A stretch of DNA of 64,000 nt from CADEED01 sp963711635 (GTDB taxonomy: Bacteria; Pseudomonadota; Gammaproteobacteria; Steroidobacterales; Steroidobacteraceae): assembly GCA_963711635.1 (NCBI GenBank), contig CAVQEZ010000012.1:124001-188000 (forward strand), given 5' to 3'. The position numbers and the translations under genes are program-made. The notes beneath the pieces are model-generated. The model saw nothing but the letters and a program-made list of their open reading frames with translations. It was not told where the DNA came from and did no database searches. Shown here in pieces: positions 28,902 through 38,477 of the stretch (position 1 is its first letter; each line of letters starts with the position of its first letter).

Positions 28902-30566
28902 TGTTCGTTCGCAATCGTTTTCGCCCGATGCTCCGTATCGAAACCTCGTGCTGTGGTCGTGGCCTGGATGATCGCGACGGCGAATTGCACCTGGTGGGCG
29001 CTGTCGGGCAGGGCGCAGCTGGACGCAACCCGCCAACTGGATTTTTCTGCTGTGCTGTTTCACGGCGCTGGTCGCGCTGCATTTCGCGTTGCTGGCGCCG
29101 CTGGAATCCGCTGGACAGTGAGGCCGTTGCTCACCGCCATCGTCGTGGCCAGTGCGGCCGCGGCCTGGTACATGCGCACCTACGCCGTGATGCTCGATCC
29201 CACCATGGTCCAGAACATACTGCGGACCGATTCGCACGAGGCAGGCGAGCTGCTGAACTGGGACATGGCGGGCTGGGTGATGGCGTGGTCGGCGTTGCCC
29301 TTGGCGGCATCTGGCTGGTGCGCCTCCACGCCGGCCAAACCGCTGCGTGCAATGCTGCTGCGCGCCGGCAGCGTGTTCGCCGCCCTGGTGATCGCAACGC
29401 TGGCGTTTCTCGCCATCTCGCGCGACCTGACTTCCTTCATGCGCAATCAGCGTGAAGCTGCGCTATCTGATCACGCCCGGCAATTACCTGTACGGCCTGG
29501 CCGTGCAATTCCGTGCATCACGTGGAGGACGCGCACCAGCCGCGCGAACCTGTCGGCACCGACGCGCGGTTCATGCGCGTGTCCAATGGCGGCGAGTCCG
29601 CGAGTATTGGTGCTGGTGATCGGCGAGACCGCGCGCGCGGCGAATTTTTCGCTGCTCGGCTATCCGCGTGAGACCAATCCCGAGCTTGCGCGACTCGATA
29701 TCACCGCGTTCAGCAACGTGACTTCGTGCGGCACATCCACCGAGGTGTCGGTGCCCTGCATGTTCTCGCCCTACGGGCGCGCGAACTACGACGAACGCCG
29801 CATCCGCAATTCCGAAGGGCTGCTCGACGTACTGGCGCGGGCCGGGCTATGCGGTGAAGTGGCTGGACAACCAGTCCGGCTGCAAGGGCGTGTGCAAGGG
29901 CGCGGGCATCGAGTATCGAGAATGAGCCTGCCGAATCGTGGCCGGACGAGTGCCACGACGAAGTCCTCGTGCGCCGCCTCGCCGAAGAGCTCGCGCAGGT
30001 GCGAAGGCAACACGGTGTTCGTGCTGCACATGATCGGAAATCACGGCCCGGCCTATTTCCGGCGCTACCCGGCGGAATTCCGACGCTTCCTGCCCGATTG
30101 CGAGACCGCGCAGCTGCGCGACTGCACGCGCGAGCAGGTCGTGAACGCCTACGACAACGCCATCCTGTACACCGATCATGTGCTGGCGAGCGTCATCGGC
30201 ACGCTGAAGCGCGCGCCGCGCCGCTTCCACAGCTCGATGATCTACGTATCGGATCACGGTGAATCCCTGGGCGAGCACGGGCTGTATCTGCATGGCATTC
30301 CCTACGCCATCGCCCCGGAGCTGCAGACTCATGTGCCCATGCTGGTGTGGGTGTCGTGGCAGATGAGCGCCAGCGGTGACGTCGATGTGAGCTGCCTGCG
30401 GGGCAAGTCTCGTGACGCGCTGTCGCACGACAACCTGTTCCACTCGGTGATCGGGCTCATGGACGTGAGAACCGCGGCCTATCTTCCGGCCCGCGACATC
30501 TTCGATGGATGCCGTGGCGGCGTCGCGCGCTCGTACGCCCAGGCCACGGCCGACAAGGCGCGCTGA
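28901..30566 (+). CDS. Phosphoethanolamine transferase, EptA-like sulfatase-fold, frameshifted
   Basis: Inner-membrane enzyme with a periplasmic alkaline-phosphatase-fold domain that transfers phosphoethanolamine from phosphatidylethanolamine to lipid A or other glycans. N-terminal helices are partly out of frame (WIFLLCCFTALVALHFALLA in one frame; LLTAIVVASAAAAWYMRTYA in the main frame). The catalytic region is clear: VLVIGETARAANFSLLGYPR with the phosphorylated Thr, SCGTSTEVSVPCMFSPYGR, HMIGNHGP and YVSDHGESLGEHGLYLHG. Several compensating frame changes lie at about 29030-29110, 29455-29600 and 29850-30005. ATG 28901 overlaps the preceding stop. Confidence 0.85.
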
Positions 30567-30604
30567 GCGCGACTAATGCTGGAGCGATGTCGTAAGGTAT
30601 GGGC

Positions 30605-31081
30605 ATGGAAAAGCCCAGCCTCAACATCGTGCAAGCCGCCGACATCGCGGCACATGCCCAGGAATTCTCCCATCCGTGGAATCCGCAATCGCTGATGCGC
30701 GGTACGCAGCTCGGCCGCAGCGTCGGGCTCAAGCGCACCGGCGTGAATTTCATGCGCGTGCCGGCGGGCAGGGAGTCTTACGTCTATCACTCGCATCGCT
30801 ATGAAGAGGAGTGGATGTACGTGCTCTCCGGGTCGGGAATCGCGCTCATCGATGGCCAGGAGTTTCCGATCTCGGCCGGCGATTTCATGGGCTTTCCCGC
30901 CCCCTCGGTGGCGCACCTGCTGCGCAATACCGGAACCGAGGATCTCGTCTATCTCGCGGGCGGAGAGAATCGCGAATTCGAGGTTGCCGAGTTCCCGGCG
31001 CTGAGAAAACGCATGGTGCGCATGGGTCAGCAGGTCGACGTCTACGATGTCGACGACGCCAAGGCGTTCGGGCCCCTCTAA
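30605..31081 (+). CDS. Cupin-domain protein
   Basis: Single-domain cupin of 158 residues with the metal-site motif H-x-H-x-x-x-E in YHSHRYEEEWMYVLSG and the second motif SAGDFMGFPAPSVAHLL. I chose ATG 30605 because AAGG lies at the right distance; an in-frame ATG at 30599 is too close. Proteins of this type are often annotated as transcriptional regulators or dioxygenase-like; the substrate cannot be deduced. The end overlaps the convergent membrane-protein gene by four bases. Confidence 0.8.
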   Translation: MEKPSLNIVQAADIAAHAQEFSHPWNPQSLMRGTQLGRSVGLKRTGVNFMRVPAGRESYVYHSHRYEEEWMYVLSGSGIALIDGQEFPISAGDFMGFPAPSVAHLLRNTGTEDLVYLAGGENREFEVAEFPALRKRMVRMGQQVDVYDVDDAKAFGPL

Positions 31082-31845
31082 ATTCCAACGAAGAGCCGCA
31101 AAATCCTTGCTGAAATTCGCCCCTCGTTGAACCAGACGTCGCAATAGAAAAGGAAGACGATGCCGAGGTAGGCCGCGTAGGTGAAGCCTAGGTAATCCCG
31201 GTGAACGATCGTCAGCAGCCAGTTCTGCTGGAAGACATATAAAAAGGCGCAAATGAGCGTGCTGAGCGCCAGCAACAGCCCCGGAATGAACAACGCTCGC
31301 ACGGCCTCGGGCCGCAGCAGGGAAACCAGCACCAGCAGCAAAAAGGCGATTGCATTGCTCGCCGTGAACAGACGGATCTCGCGCTTCAGGTCTCTGACCA
31401 TGTCGAGATAGCCGGACTGGATCAGCGAGATCAGCCGTGAATTGTCGAGCTGCAGTTCGCCGATGCTGAGCTTGGCCCCTTCTTCCACCCAATGCTCGAG
31501 CCTGCGCCGCTGCTCTTCACTCAGCGCGCGAACCTGCGGAATGCAGATCGCAAGCTGCTCGTGAACTTTGCCCTTGAGCAATTCCTTGTACTCGGAGATC
31601 CTCGCCTCGTTCTTGCGGTACAGCTCCGCGGCGTAGCGCGACAGCGCGCCGTCACCCGCGGGAGGCCCGAGGTTATCGATGGTGGCTTCCACTTTCTCCG
31701 CCACCTGGCTCTCGATGTAGCTCGCGGCGAAGTCCTCGACCCACGTGGGTGTGTGATACGTCAGCGCGAAGAAGAACGCGAACAGCGCCGCGCCTGCGAC
31801 CCCGATGATGCGTAGTACCAGTCGTTGAGTCGCTGAACCCTCCAT
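31078..31845 (-). CDS. Membrane protein of unknown function
   Basis: 255 residues. One N-terminal helix (VLRIIGVAGAALFAFFFALT) is followed by a soluble, charged, helical segment of about 110 residues (ESQVAEKVEATIDNL, LSEEQRRRLEHWVEEGAKL) and then four C-terminal helices (AIAFLLLVLVSLLRP, LFIPGLLLALSTLICAFLYV, YAAYLGIVFLFYCDVWF). The soluble part is probably periplasmic. I do not recognise the family. It lies 12 bases downstream of the epimerase gene on the same strand and may be co-transcribed. Confidence 0.65.
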   Translation of the reverse strand: MEGSATQRLVLRIIGVAGAALFAFFFALTYHTPTWVEDFAASYIESQVAEKVEATIDNLGPPAGDGALSRYAAELYRKNEARISEYKELLKGKVHEQLAICIPQVRALSEEQRRRLEHWVEEGAKLSIGELQLDNSRLISLIQSGYLDMVRDLKREIRLFTASNAIAFLLLVLVSLLRPEAVRALFIPGLLLALSTLICAFLYVFQQNWLLTIVHRDYLGFTYAAYLGIVFLFYCDVWFNEGRISARILRLFVGI

Positions 31846-31857
31846 GTGGTGGGAATG

Positions 31858-32967
31858 TTAGCCGCTGGCCGGCTTCGCCTTCCACGCGGCGAGCACTGCG
31901 GCTTCCTTGTCCGGCGCGATGCCGGCCTTGAGCTTCTCTCGCTCTTCCGCGGGGCGGGTCAGATGCCAGGCCAGCGTGTCGTCGACTGTCTTTTTCAACG
32001 ACGTGATCTTGAGTCCCTTCGCCAGTGCCGCGGCGTTGCTGGTGCTCGCGAACGCCGCCTCGTCGCCCTTGGCCGGCAGCCACACCGGCATCTCGCTCCA
32101 GGGCTCGACCTTCTGCGCCTCGAGAAAATCAGGCGGGATCCAGGTGGCGCGTGGCGCGTCGCCGGGCTTGGCCTGTTTGTTGGCAGCGGCGATGCAGGCA
32201 TCGGTGAGCTCGCCGAACTTGAAGCCATTGACGTTCGACACCAGGTTGTAAGTGCCGGTGATGTTTTCCTCCACGACCTTGAGCGTGAAAGCCGCGAGGT
32301 CGCGCACGTCGATGATCTGGAACGCATTGCCGGGCGCGCCCGGAGCGATGAACTCCCCGCCACGCGCGGCGCGCGCCGGCCAGTACGTGAACCGGTCGGT
32401 GTTGTCGTCGGGCCCGACGATGAGTCCCGGTCGAATCACGGTGGTGCGGCCGGGCAGGGCCTTCTCGACCGCCTGTTCGCACAGCGCCTTCAGCGGCCCG
32501 TAGGTATCGCCGTCCACCTTCTCGACGCTCTCGTCCTGCAGCTTGCCCACCGGCGATTTCTCATCGCGCGGCTCGGCAAAATTGGGATAAACGGAGATCG
32601 ACGAGGTGAACACGTATTGCCGCACGTTCGGTGCCAGCAGCTCGGCGCTGGCGCGAACGTGCCGCGGCACGTAACCGGAGTTGTCGATGACCACATCCCA
32701 TTTGCGATCCTTGAGGCCATCGATCTGGCCGTTGCGGTCGCCCTGGATGCGCTCGATCTCGGGATAACGATCGGTGTGTGTCTTGCCGCGGTTGAAGAAG
32801 GTCAGCTTGTGACCGCGCTCCAGCGCGAGCGCCGTCATGTGCAGCCCGATGAAGCGCGTGCCTCCGAGTATCAGGATGTTCAGCGGCTTGATCTTGCGGC
32901 CGAAGGCCGGCAATGCGGCGGAGACGGTGCCGGCGGCGGCCAGCTTGAGCAGTGTTCGTCTTTTCAT
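31858..32967 (-). CDS. Tat-exported NAD-dependent epimerase/dehydratase family protein
   Basis: 369 residues. The N-terminus MKRRTLLKLAAAGTVSAALP is a twin-arginine signal. It is followed by a Rossmann motif (NILILGGTRFIGLHMTALAL) and an extended-SDR body (VIDNSGYVPRHVRAS, YVFTSSISVYPN). The SDR Tyr-x-x-x-Lys is replaced or shifted (YGPLKALCEQ gives Y-x-x-x-K). An exported SDR is uncommon but recurrent in gammaproteobacteria of soil; the substrate is unknown. It is 12 bases downstream of the S9 peptidase gene on the same strand, so an operon is likely. Confidence 0.83.
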   Translation of the reverse strand: MKRRTLLKLAAAGTVSAALPAFGRKIKPLNILILGGTRFIGLHMTALALERGHKLTFFNRGKTHTDRYPEIERIQGDRNGQIDGLKDRKWDVVIDNSGYVPRHVRASAELLAPNVRQYVFTSSISVYPNFAEPRDEKSPVGKLQDESVEKVDGDTYGPLKALCEQAVEKALPGRTTVIRPGLIVGPDDNTDRFTYWPARAARGGEFIAPGAPGNAFQIIDVRDLAAFTLKVVEENITGTYNLVSNVNGFKFGELTDACIAAANKQAKPGDAPRATWIPPDFLEAQKVEPWSEMPVWLPAKGDEAAFASTSNAAALAKGLKITSLKKTVDDTLAWHLTRPAEEREKLKAGIAPDKEAAVLAAWKAKPASG

Positions 32968-32979
32968 GATCGTCTCCTC

Positions 32980-35004
32980 TCAATACGCGCCAGGCTTGGC
33001 ATAGGTTGCGACCCAGTCGCGCACGGTCTGGTACCAGAACAGCGAGTTCTGGGGCTTCAAAACCCAGTGATTCTCGTCCGGGAAATACACCAGCTTCGAC
33101 GGCACGCCGCGTTTCTGCAGCGTGTTGAACAGCTCGATGCCGTGGTTGACGGGTACACGCAGGTCCTGCTGGTTGTGAATGACCAGGGTCGGTGTCTTGA
33201 AGTTGCCGGCCGAGGTGTGCGGGGAATACTGCGCGAACTCTTCGGGTTTGTCCCAGTAGTTGAAGAAGCGTTCGGTCTCGGCGCCGTAGTCGGCGCCGAT
33301 CTGCGTGAACTGGTTGTAGACCGCGGCATGCGCCACCAGCGCCTTGAAAGGATGCGGCCGGCCTAACAAGGTGGTCGCGAGGAACCCGCCATAGCTCGCA
33401 CCCGCGGCCGCCATGCGTTCGCGATCGACGAAGGGCCTGGCCATCAGCCAGTCGGCGGCCTTGATGGTGTCTTCGTAGGGCAGCGAGATGCGGTCGGGAT
33501 TGATCGAGTCGGCGAAGTCGTTGCCGAAGCCGCTCGAGCCGTGGAAATTGTGCCAGGTCACCACGTATCCCCAGTTCGCGAACACCTGGGCATTCCAGCG
33601 CCACTGCACGGCATCGACGATGGAATTGTGAGGCCCGCCGTGCAGCAGCATCAGCACGGGGTATTTCTTCGTGGCGTCGAAGCCGGGTGGATAGAACACC
33701 CACATCTGGATGTCCTCGTTCTTCGCGCCCTTGTAGGTGACGCTCTCGTAGCGGCCGAAATCCAGCGTCGCCAATGCCGCGTCGTTGAAATCGGTGAGTT
33801 TGGTGGCGGCGCCGCTGCGCGCGTCCAGTCTCACCAGCGTCGGCGGCTCGACGAAGCTCTGCCGGATGGCCACCAGCGCCTTGCCGTTGCCGGACAGCGC
33901 CAGCGAGCCGAAAGACGATTCTTTCGTGAGGGCCGTGGGCTTGGAGCCATCGAGCCGGAAGCGGTATACGCGCAGCGTGCCGGCGTCGTCGATGGACGCC
34001 AGCAGGCTGCGCGAGTCGCGCTCCCAGATCAGACCATCGGCCGAACGATCCCAGTTTTCCGTGAGGCCCGTGGTGGCACCCGACTGCCGGTCGTACATCA
34101 TCAGGCGCGCGCGGTCGGCGTAGAACCCGACGATGCGCTGCTGCGCATACGCCAGGCGGCGGCCGTCCGGGCTGTAGCGCGGCGAATAGTCGTCGGCCTT
34201 GCTGCTGGTGGAGATGTCCTTCGCCGGTTTGCAGCCGCAGGCCGGCAGCAGAATGATGTCGTAGTTAGGATCGATGCCGCTGCGATCCACGTTGGCCGCA
34301 AACGCCACCTCGAGCCCGTCGGGCGAGATGTCGTAGGAAGTCCCGTCGACCTCGGTCTTCGACAGCCAGTAGCCGGACATGCGCGTGATCGCGGTCGTCT
34401 CGCCACCGTCGATGGAGATCGAGAACAGATGCGGCTGGCGATCGTCGAGGAAGTGATCGAAATAGGAGATGGGCGCCTGTGTCCAGACGCGCGCCGTCAT
34501 CTTGGGCGACTCGCGTTCCTTGCGGCGCGCCGCCTGGTCTTCCCACCGCACCAGGTCCGGCCACACGCTGCTGACGAACGCCAGGCGCTTGCTGTCAGGA
34601 AACCACTTCGGCGCCGACGCCCCGGTGGGCACATTGGTCACGCGCCGCGCCTCACCACCGTCGGTGGCAATGACGTAGAGCTGGCCTTCAGTGTCGTCAC
34701 CGCGCCGGGAAACGAACGCCACCCACTTGCCGTCCGGGCTGACGGCGGCCTGGGTGTCGCTGGCCTTGTCGCTGGTGAGCTGGCGTGCCGCGCCGCCCGC
34801 GACCGGTACGAGCCACAGGTCGGTGAGGCCCTTGTTCTCAGCGACGTCGTAGCTGGTGAGAGGGACCACCGCGAGCCGGCCATCCGGTGTGATGGCGGGA
34901 TCGCCGAGGCGTTTGAGCGTCCACATGCGCTCGGCGGTGAATGGCTCCGCGCCGACATTCGCGGAGCAAAAGAGGAGCACGAGCACGAACCCGATGCGTT
35001 GCAT
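32980..35004 (-). CDS. S9 family serine peptidase (prolyl oligopeptidase/acylaminoacyl type), exported
   Basis: 674 residues with a signal peptide (MQRIGFVLVLLFCSANVGA); ATG 35004 is chosen because the frame to 35061 adds no signal-like sequence. An N-terminal beta-propeller is marked by TolB/WD-like repeats (TPDGRLAVV, SPDGKWVAFVS, SPDGLEVAFAAN, SPDGRRLAYAQQ). It is followed by an alpha/beta hydrolase domain with the nucleophile GASYGGF, Asp in NQQDLRVPVNHG and His in DENHWVLKPQ. It is a periplasmic oligopeptidase that probably serves peptide scavenging. Confidence 0.9.
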   Translation of the reverse strand: MQRIGFVLVLLFCSANVGAEPFTAERMWTLKRLGDPAITPDGRLAVVPLTSYDVAENKGLTDLWLVPVAGGAARQLTSDKASDTQAAVSPDGKWVAFVSRRGDDTEGQLYVIATDGGEARRVTNVPTGASAPKWFPDSKRLAFVSSVWPDLVRWEDQAARRKERESPKMTARVWTQAPISYFDHFLDDRQPHLFSISIDGGETTAITRMSGYWLSKTEVDGTSYDISPDGLEVAFAANVDRSGIDPNYDIILLPACGCKPAKDISTSSKADDYSPRYSPDGRRLAYAQQRIVGFYADRARLMMYDRQSGATTGLTENWDRSADGLIWERDSRSLLASIDDAGTLRVYRFRLDGSKPTALTKESSFGSLALSGNGKALVAIRQSFVEPPTLVRLDARSGAATKLTDFNDAALATLDFGRYESVTYKGAKNEDIQMWVFYPPGFDATKKYPVLMLLHGGPHNSIVDAVQWRWNAQVFANWGYVVTWHNFHGSSGFGNDFADSINPDRISLPYEDTIKAADWLMARPFVDRERMAAAGASYGGFLATTLLGRPHPFKALVAHAAVYNQFTQIGADYGAETERFFNYWDKPEEFAQYSPHTSAGNFKTPTLVIHNQQDLRVPVNHGIELFNTLQKRGVPSKLVYFPDENHWVLKPQNSLFWYQTVRDWVATYAKPGAY

Positions 35005-35131
35005 GAATGTCCCGAAGCTGGTTGCGCGGAGCGCGGATGAATCGATTCTGCCGATCGTCAATTTGTCGAGGCAAGCTTTTCACGAACGTTCCGCCGTGGT
35101 GGCCCTTCGCTTGAGCGAGCAGCGTGCGAAA

Positions 35132-35932
35132 ATGCCGCGCATGAAAGAGTCGTCACGCATTCCACCACGTATCGATGAGTTCGGTCAGCCCGTCGGTCGG
35201 GACCTGCCGGGCTGGAGTGCGCCGCCATTCCCGCCGCGCGTGGCGCTCGCCGGACGCCATGCCCGCGTCGAGCCCCTCGATGCCGCGCGGCATGCGCGCG
35301 AGATCTGGGAGGCGCAGGGTGACGATCCGCAAGGCAAACGGTGGACCTATGGATTCCACGGGCCCTATCCGCAATTCGAGTCCTACCAAACCTGGTGCGT
35401 CGGCGCGCAGGCTTCGCGCGATCCGCAGTTCTACGCCATCGTCGATGTGGCCAGCGGCCGCGCCGTCGGCAGTTGCGCTTACATGCGCATCGACCCGCCG
35501 CACGGGGTCATCGAGATCGGCAACATCCATTTCACGCTGCGGCTCGCGCAGACACGGGCGGCCACCGAGGCCATGTACCTGATGATGTCCAATGTCTTCG
35601 CACTGGGCTATCGACGCTACGAGTGGAAGTGCGACAGCTGCAATCTGGCGTCGCGCGCCGCAGCCACGCGGCTGGGCTTCACCTATGAGGGCATGTTCCG
35701 CCAGGCCATCGTCAACAAGGGTCGCAACCGCGATACCACCTGGTTCGCCATCATCGACGGCGACTGGAACGGCGGACTCCGGGACGCCTATCTACGCTGG
35801 CTCGATCCGGCGAACTTCGACGCGCAGGGGCGCCAGAAGCACAGGCTCTCGCAGCTGACCGCACCCTTCGTCGAGCGGGATTCGGCCGATGCCTGGCCGC
35901 CATTGCCGCGACCTTCAGGTCAGGAAGCCTGA
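35132..35932 (+). CDS. GNAT family N-acetyltransferase (RimJ/RimL-like)
   Basis: About 266 residues. The acetyl-CoA fold resembles RimJ-type proteins: VALAGRHARVEPLDAARHAR, AIVDVASGRAVGSCAYMRID, IEIGNIHFTLRLAQTRAATE and YEWKCDSCNLASRAAATRLG followed by FTYEG. The subgroup is large proteins sometimes annotated as YhhY- or spermidine-like acetyltransferases. ATG 35132 and 35141 are both possible; neither has a clear ribosome site. The end overlaps the convergent hydrolase gene by 18 bases. Confidence 0.85.
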   Translation: MPRMKESSRIPPRIDEFGQPVGRDLPGWSAPPFPPRVALAGRHARVEPLDAARHAREIWEAQGDDPQGKRWTYGFHGPYPQFESYQTWCVGAQASRDPQFYAIVDVASGRAVGSCAYMRIDPPHGVIEIGNIHFTLRLAQTRAATEAMYLMMSNVFALGYRRYEWKCDSCNLASRAAATRLGFTYEGMFRQAIVNKGRNRDTTWFAIIDGDWNGGLRDAYLRWLDPANFDAQGRQKHRLSQLTAPFVERDSADAWPPLPRPSGQEA

Positions 35933-36622
35933 TACGTGCCGCGCCACCAGCTCGGGAGCCTTGTCGAGCACGTGACGGTCCTGGTCGGGCAGGTCGACCA
36001 CCCTGGCGCCCGCCACCAGCCGGCTGACGCGGCCACCGGCCTCCCAGAAATTGTCCTTAGGTCGAAGTACTAACAAAGGTTGTTTGAGCAGCGGCAAACG
36101 GGAATCACCGTCCCAGTCGATGACAGCAGAGCGCGCCCAGAGCGCGCCGCGTGGCGTGCCCTCCGGCGCCGACAGGTCGCGGTAGCTGCGGCGCGCATCC
36201 GCGTCGAGGGCCGGCGCGCCCACCATGACCACGCGCCGCACCTGCTTGGGGCGGGAAATGGCGAGCTCGGCCGCCACCGCCGCCCCGGAATGCGCCCCTA
36301 ACAAGTCGACCTGCCGGAAGCGCATGGAGTCGAGGAAATCACCGATGGCCTCGGCGTAGCCGGAGACCGGCATGGCACCGGGCGGGGGGTCGGATTCTCC
36401 GCAGCCGGGCGTATCGGGGCTGTAGATCGAGCGGCTGGTGCCCAGCAGTTTGGACAGCTCGAGGAATGCGCGGCCGCTGCCGCTGCTGGCATGCAGGCAG
36501 ATGAGGGTGGTCAGCTCGTCGAAACCGCCGCCCGCCGGAATCGCGTTATGCACGTGCAGCTGGCCGTGCCGGCACTCGAAATAGGCGCGGCGCAGCCGCG
36601 GCGGGGGAGGTGAATGGTGCAT
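35915..36622 (-). CDS. Alpha/beta hydrolase
   Basis: 235 residues. The oxyanion strand LICLHASSGSGRAFLELSKL, DTPGCGESDPP, the nucleophile elbow LLGAHSGAAVAAELA (Ser in AHSGA rather than GxSxG), the acid region LLVLRPKDNFWE and the catalytic His in DQDRHVLDK are in the expected order. ATG 36622 is chosen (MHHSPPPP); the frame extends upstream without homology. The substrate is unknown. The C-terminus is encoded in an 18-base overlap with the convergent GNAT gene. Confidence 0.83.
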   Translation of the reverse strand: MHHSPPPPRLRRAYFECRHGQLHVHNAIPAGGGFDELTTLICLHASSGSGRAFLELSKLLGTSRSIYSPDTPGCGESDPPPGAMPVSGYAEAIGDFLDSMRFRQVDLLGAHSGAAVAAELAISRPKQVRRVVMVGAPALDADARRSYRDLSAPEGTPRGALWARSAVIDWDGDSRLPLLKQPLLVLRPKDNFWEAGGRVSRLVAGARVVDLPDQDRHVLDKAPELVARHVSGFLT

Positions 36623-36854
36623 CGGGGCGCAACGATACCCCAAAGCGCGATTTGGGCCGCGAAGGCTGGTAGAGGCGTCGGATCCAGGCCCGGCGTCAGC
36701 GGCTTCCGACGGCCGTGCTGGCGTCCCGGTGCCAGATTTGACAGAAATGAGAAACGCATTCGCATTTCGCATCGAGCGCGAAAAGTCTTCAACCCCGCGC
36801 TTTCCGACGGGGGCTAGAATCCCGCCACAAGAACGATTCAGGGGATCTCCCGCG

Positions 36855-38438
36855 ATGCCACCGGTCAAGACTGTCGCGTCCTCGACGGACGTCGACAACG
36901 ATGCCACTGCTGAGCTGCCGGTGCTCGACGTTGCCGCCTACGAGGCGACGCTCGACGAGTCGGAGTCGATCTCCAATACCGATACCTGGTCGGTGCCGGC
37001 CATCGCGGCCAGTGCCAGCGGCGAGCCGGGCATGCCGGTGGCCGAGGCCATTCCGACACTGCGTCCCGCCGAACCCCAGAGCCTCATCGACCAGGGCATC
37101 CTCGAGGATCGCAGCCTCGATCTGAGCGCCACGCACGAAATGCCGGCGGCCTTCAAGCCCAACAAGGCCAGCCCTAACAAGATCACGAAGGTCACGGCGG
37201 TGTCGGCGCCCATGTCGCCAACAATAGTCGCGGCGCCCGCCGCCGCGCCGGTGGCGCGCGTCGTCGCGACGCCCGTGCCGGTCGTCCTGCCGCCTCATCC
37301 GCCGCTGATCGAGGAGCTGCGCGGCGCGCTGGCGGCCGCCGAACGGCGCATCGAGGAGCTCAACGAGCGCGCCCGCATCGCCGACGCCGAACGCAGCGTC
37401 GCGGTTGCGCGCGCCAACGCCGAGAACGCCCAACTTCGCGAGCAACTGGACCAGCACCTGGAATCGCTGCAGTCCGTGCGGGGGCGCCTGGACCTCGAAC
37501 GCTCCGACCTGCCGGCGCTCGAAGACGAGTTGTTCACGCGTGCCGATCGCATCGTCACGCTGGAGCGTGAGCTCGCGGCGCAGGCACAGATGCTGGCGCA
37601 GGTGCGCGCGTCACTGGATGGCAGCGAAAAGCGCGGCCTGAGCCTGGACGCCGACGGCATGAACCTGCGTGCCGCGATTGCGCGGCGCGACGCCCAGATC
37701 GCGACGCTCGAAGCCGATCTTGCCGCGCGCCAGCAGCGCGAGGCTGAGCTGCGGACCCGACTCGATGACGCGCTCGCGTCCAGCGACCCGCAGGTCCCGA
37801 AAATGCGCGCGCAGATCGTCGCGCGCGACGAAAAGATCCGCGCGCTCGAAATCGAGCTGGCGGCCGTGCAGGCGATCGCCGTCGACAAGAATGCCGATCT
37901 CGAGGTGGCCGAAGAGAGCATCCGCAATCTCGAGATCGAAGTGCGCGACAAGGCCGGCAAGCTCGAAGAGGCCAACGTCACGGTCGAAGAATGGCGCGCG
38001 GTCATTGCCGAGAGCCAGCGGTCCATCCTGCAGCGCGACGGCCGCATCCAGCAGCTCGAATCCGACCTGGAGAAGCGTCTGGCCGTGGTGGCCGACAGCG
38101 CCCCCAACTCCAACAAAGATGGGACCGGCGAGGAAGTGGCGCTCGAGGGCCCGGCGAGAGTGCTGATCCGCAGCGACGGCAATACGGATTTCGTGCACGT
38201 GCTCGGCCGCCGTACGCGCATCGGCCGCGGCCCCGACAACGAACTGGTGCTCGACACCAAGCACATCAGCCGCTACCACGCGGTGCTGCTCGCCGGCCCG
38301 GTGCATACCTCGATCGAGGACCTGAACAGCACCAATGGCGTGTTCGTCAACGGCAAACGGGTCTCGCGCCAGGCACTCAAGGATGGCGACCGGGTGACCG
38401 TCGGCCGGACCCACTTCCGCTATTCGGTGCGCACGTAG
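36855..38438 (+). CDS. Coiled-coil protein with C-terminal FHA domain
   Basis: 527 residues. A low-complexity Ala/Pro/Val-rich N-terminus (to about residue 150) precedes a long heptad-rich coiled coil (ERRIEELNERARIADAERSV and on, about 155-420). A canonical phosphothreonine-binding FHA domain follows (RTRIGRGPDNELVLDTKHIS, RYHAVLL, LNSTNGVFVNGKRV). GGGGA precedes ATG 36855. No membrane helix is visible. Its FHA domain is a possible reader for the Ser/Thr kinase encoded at 48.9 kb, though the genes are not adjacent. Confidence 0.85.
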   Translation: MPPVKTVASSTDVDNDATAELPVLDVAAYEATLDESESISNTDTWSVPAIAASASGEPGMPVAEAIPTLRPAEPQSLIDQGILEDRSLDLSATHEMPAAFKPNKASPNKITKVTAVSAPMSPTIVAAPAAAPVARVVATPVPVVLPPHPPLIEELRGALAAAERRIEELNERARIADAERSVAVARANAENAQLREQLDQHLESLQSVRGRLDLERSDLPALEDELFTRADRIVTLERELAAQAQMLAQVRASLDGSEKRGLSLDADGMNLRAAIARRDAQIATLEADLAARQQREAELRTRLDDALASSDPQVPKMRAQIVARDEKIRALEIELAAVQAIAVDKNADLEVAEESIRNLEIEVRDKAGKLEEANVTVEEWRAVIAESQRSILQRDGRIQQLESDLEKRLAVVADSAPNSNKDGTGEEVALEGPARVLIRSDGNTDFVHVLGRRTRIGRGPDNELVLDTKHISRYHAVLLAGPVHTSIEDLNSTNGVFVNGKRVSRQALKDGDRVTVGRTHFRYSVRT

Positions 38439-38477
38439 CGACTGTCGGCGGCTAACCGCTACTATGTCGGTCCTTTT

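Noticed and set aside
31846..35040. Long plus-strand frames opposite the epimerase and S9 peptidase genes
   Set aside because: Composition typical of antisense frames in GC-rich DNA; both minus-strand genes are well supported.
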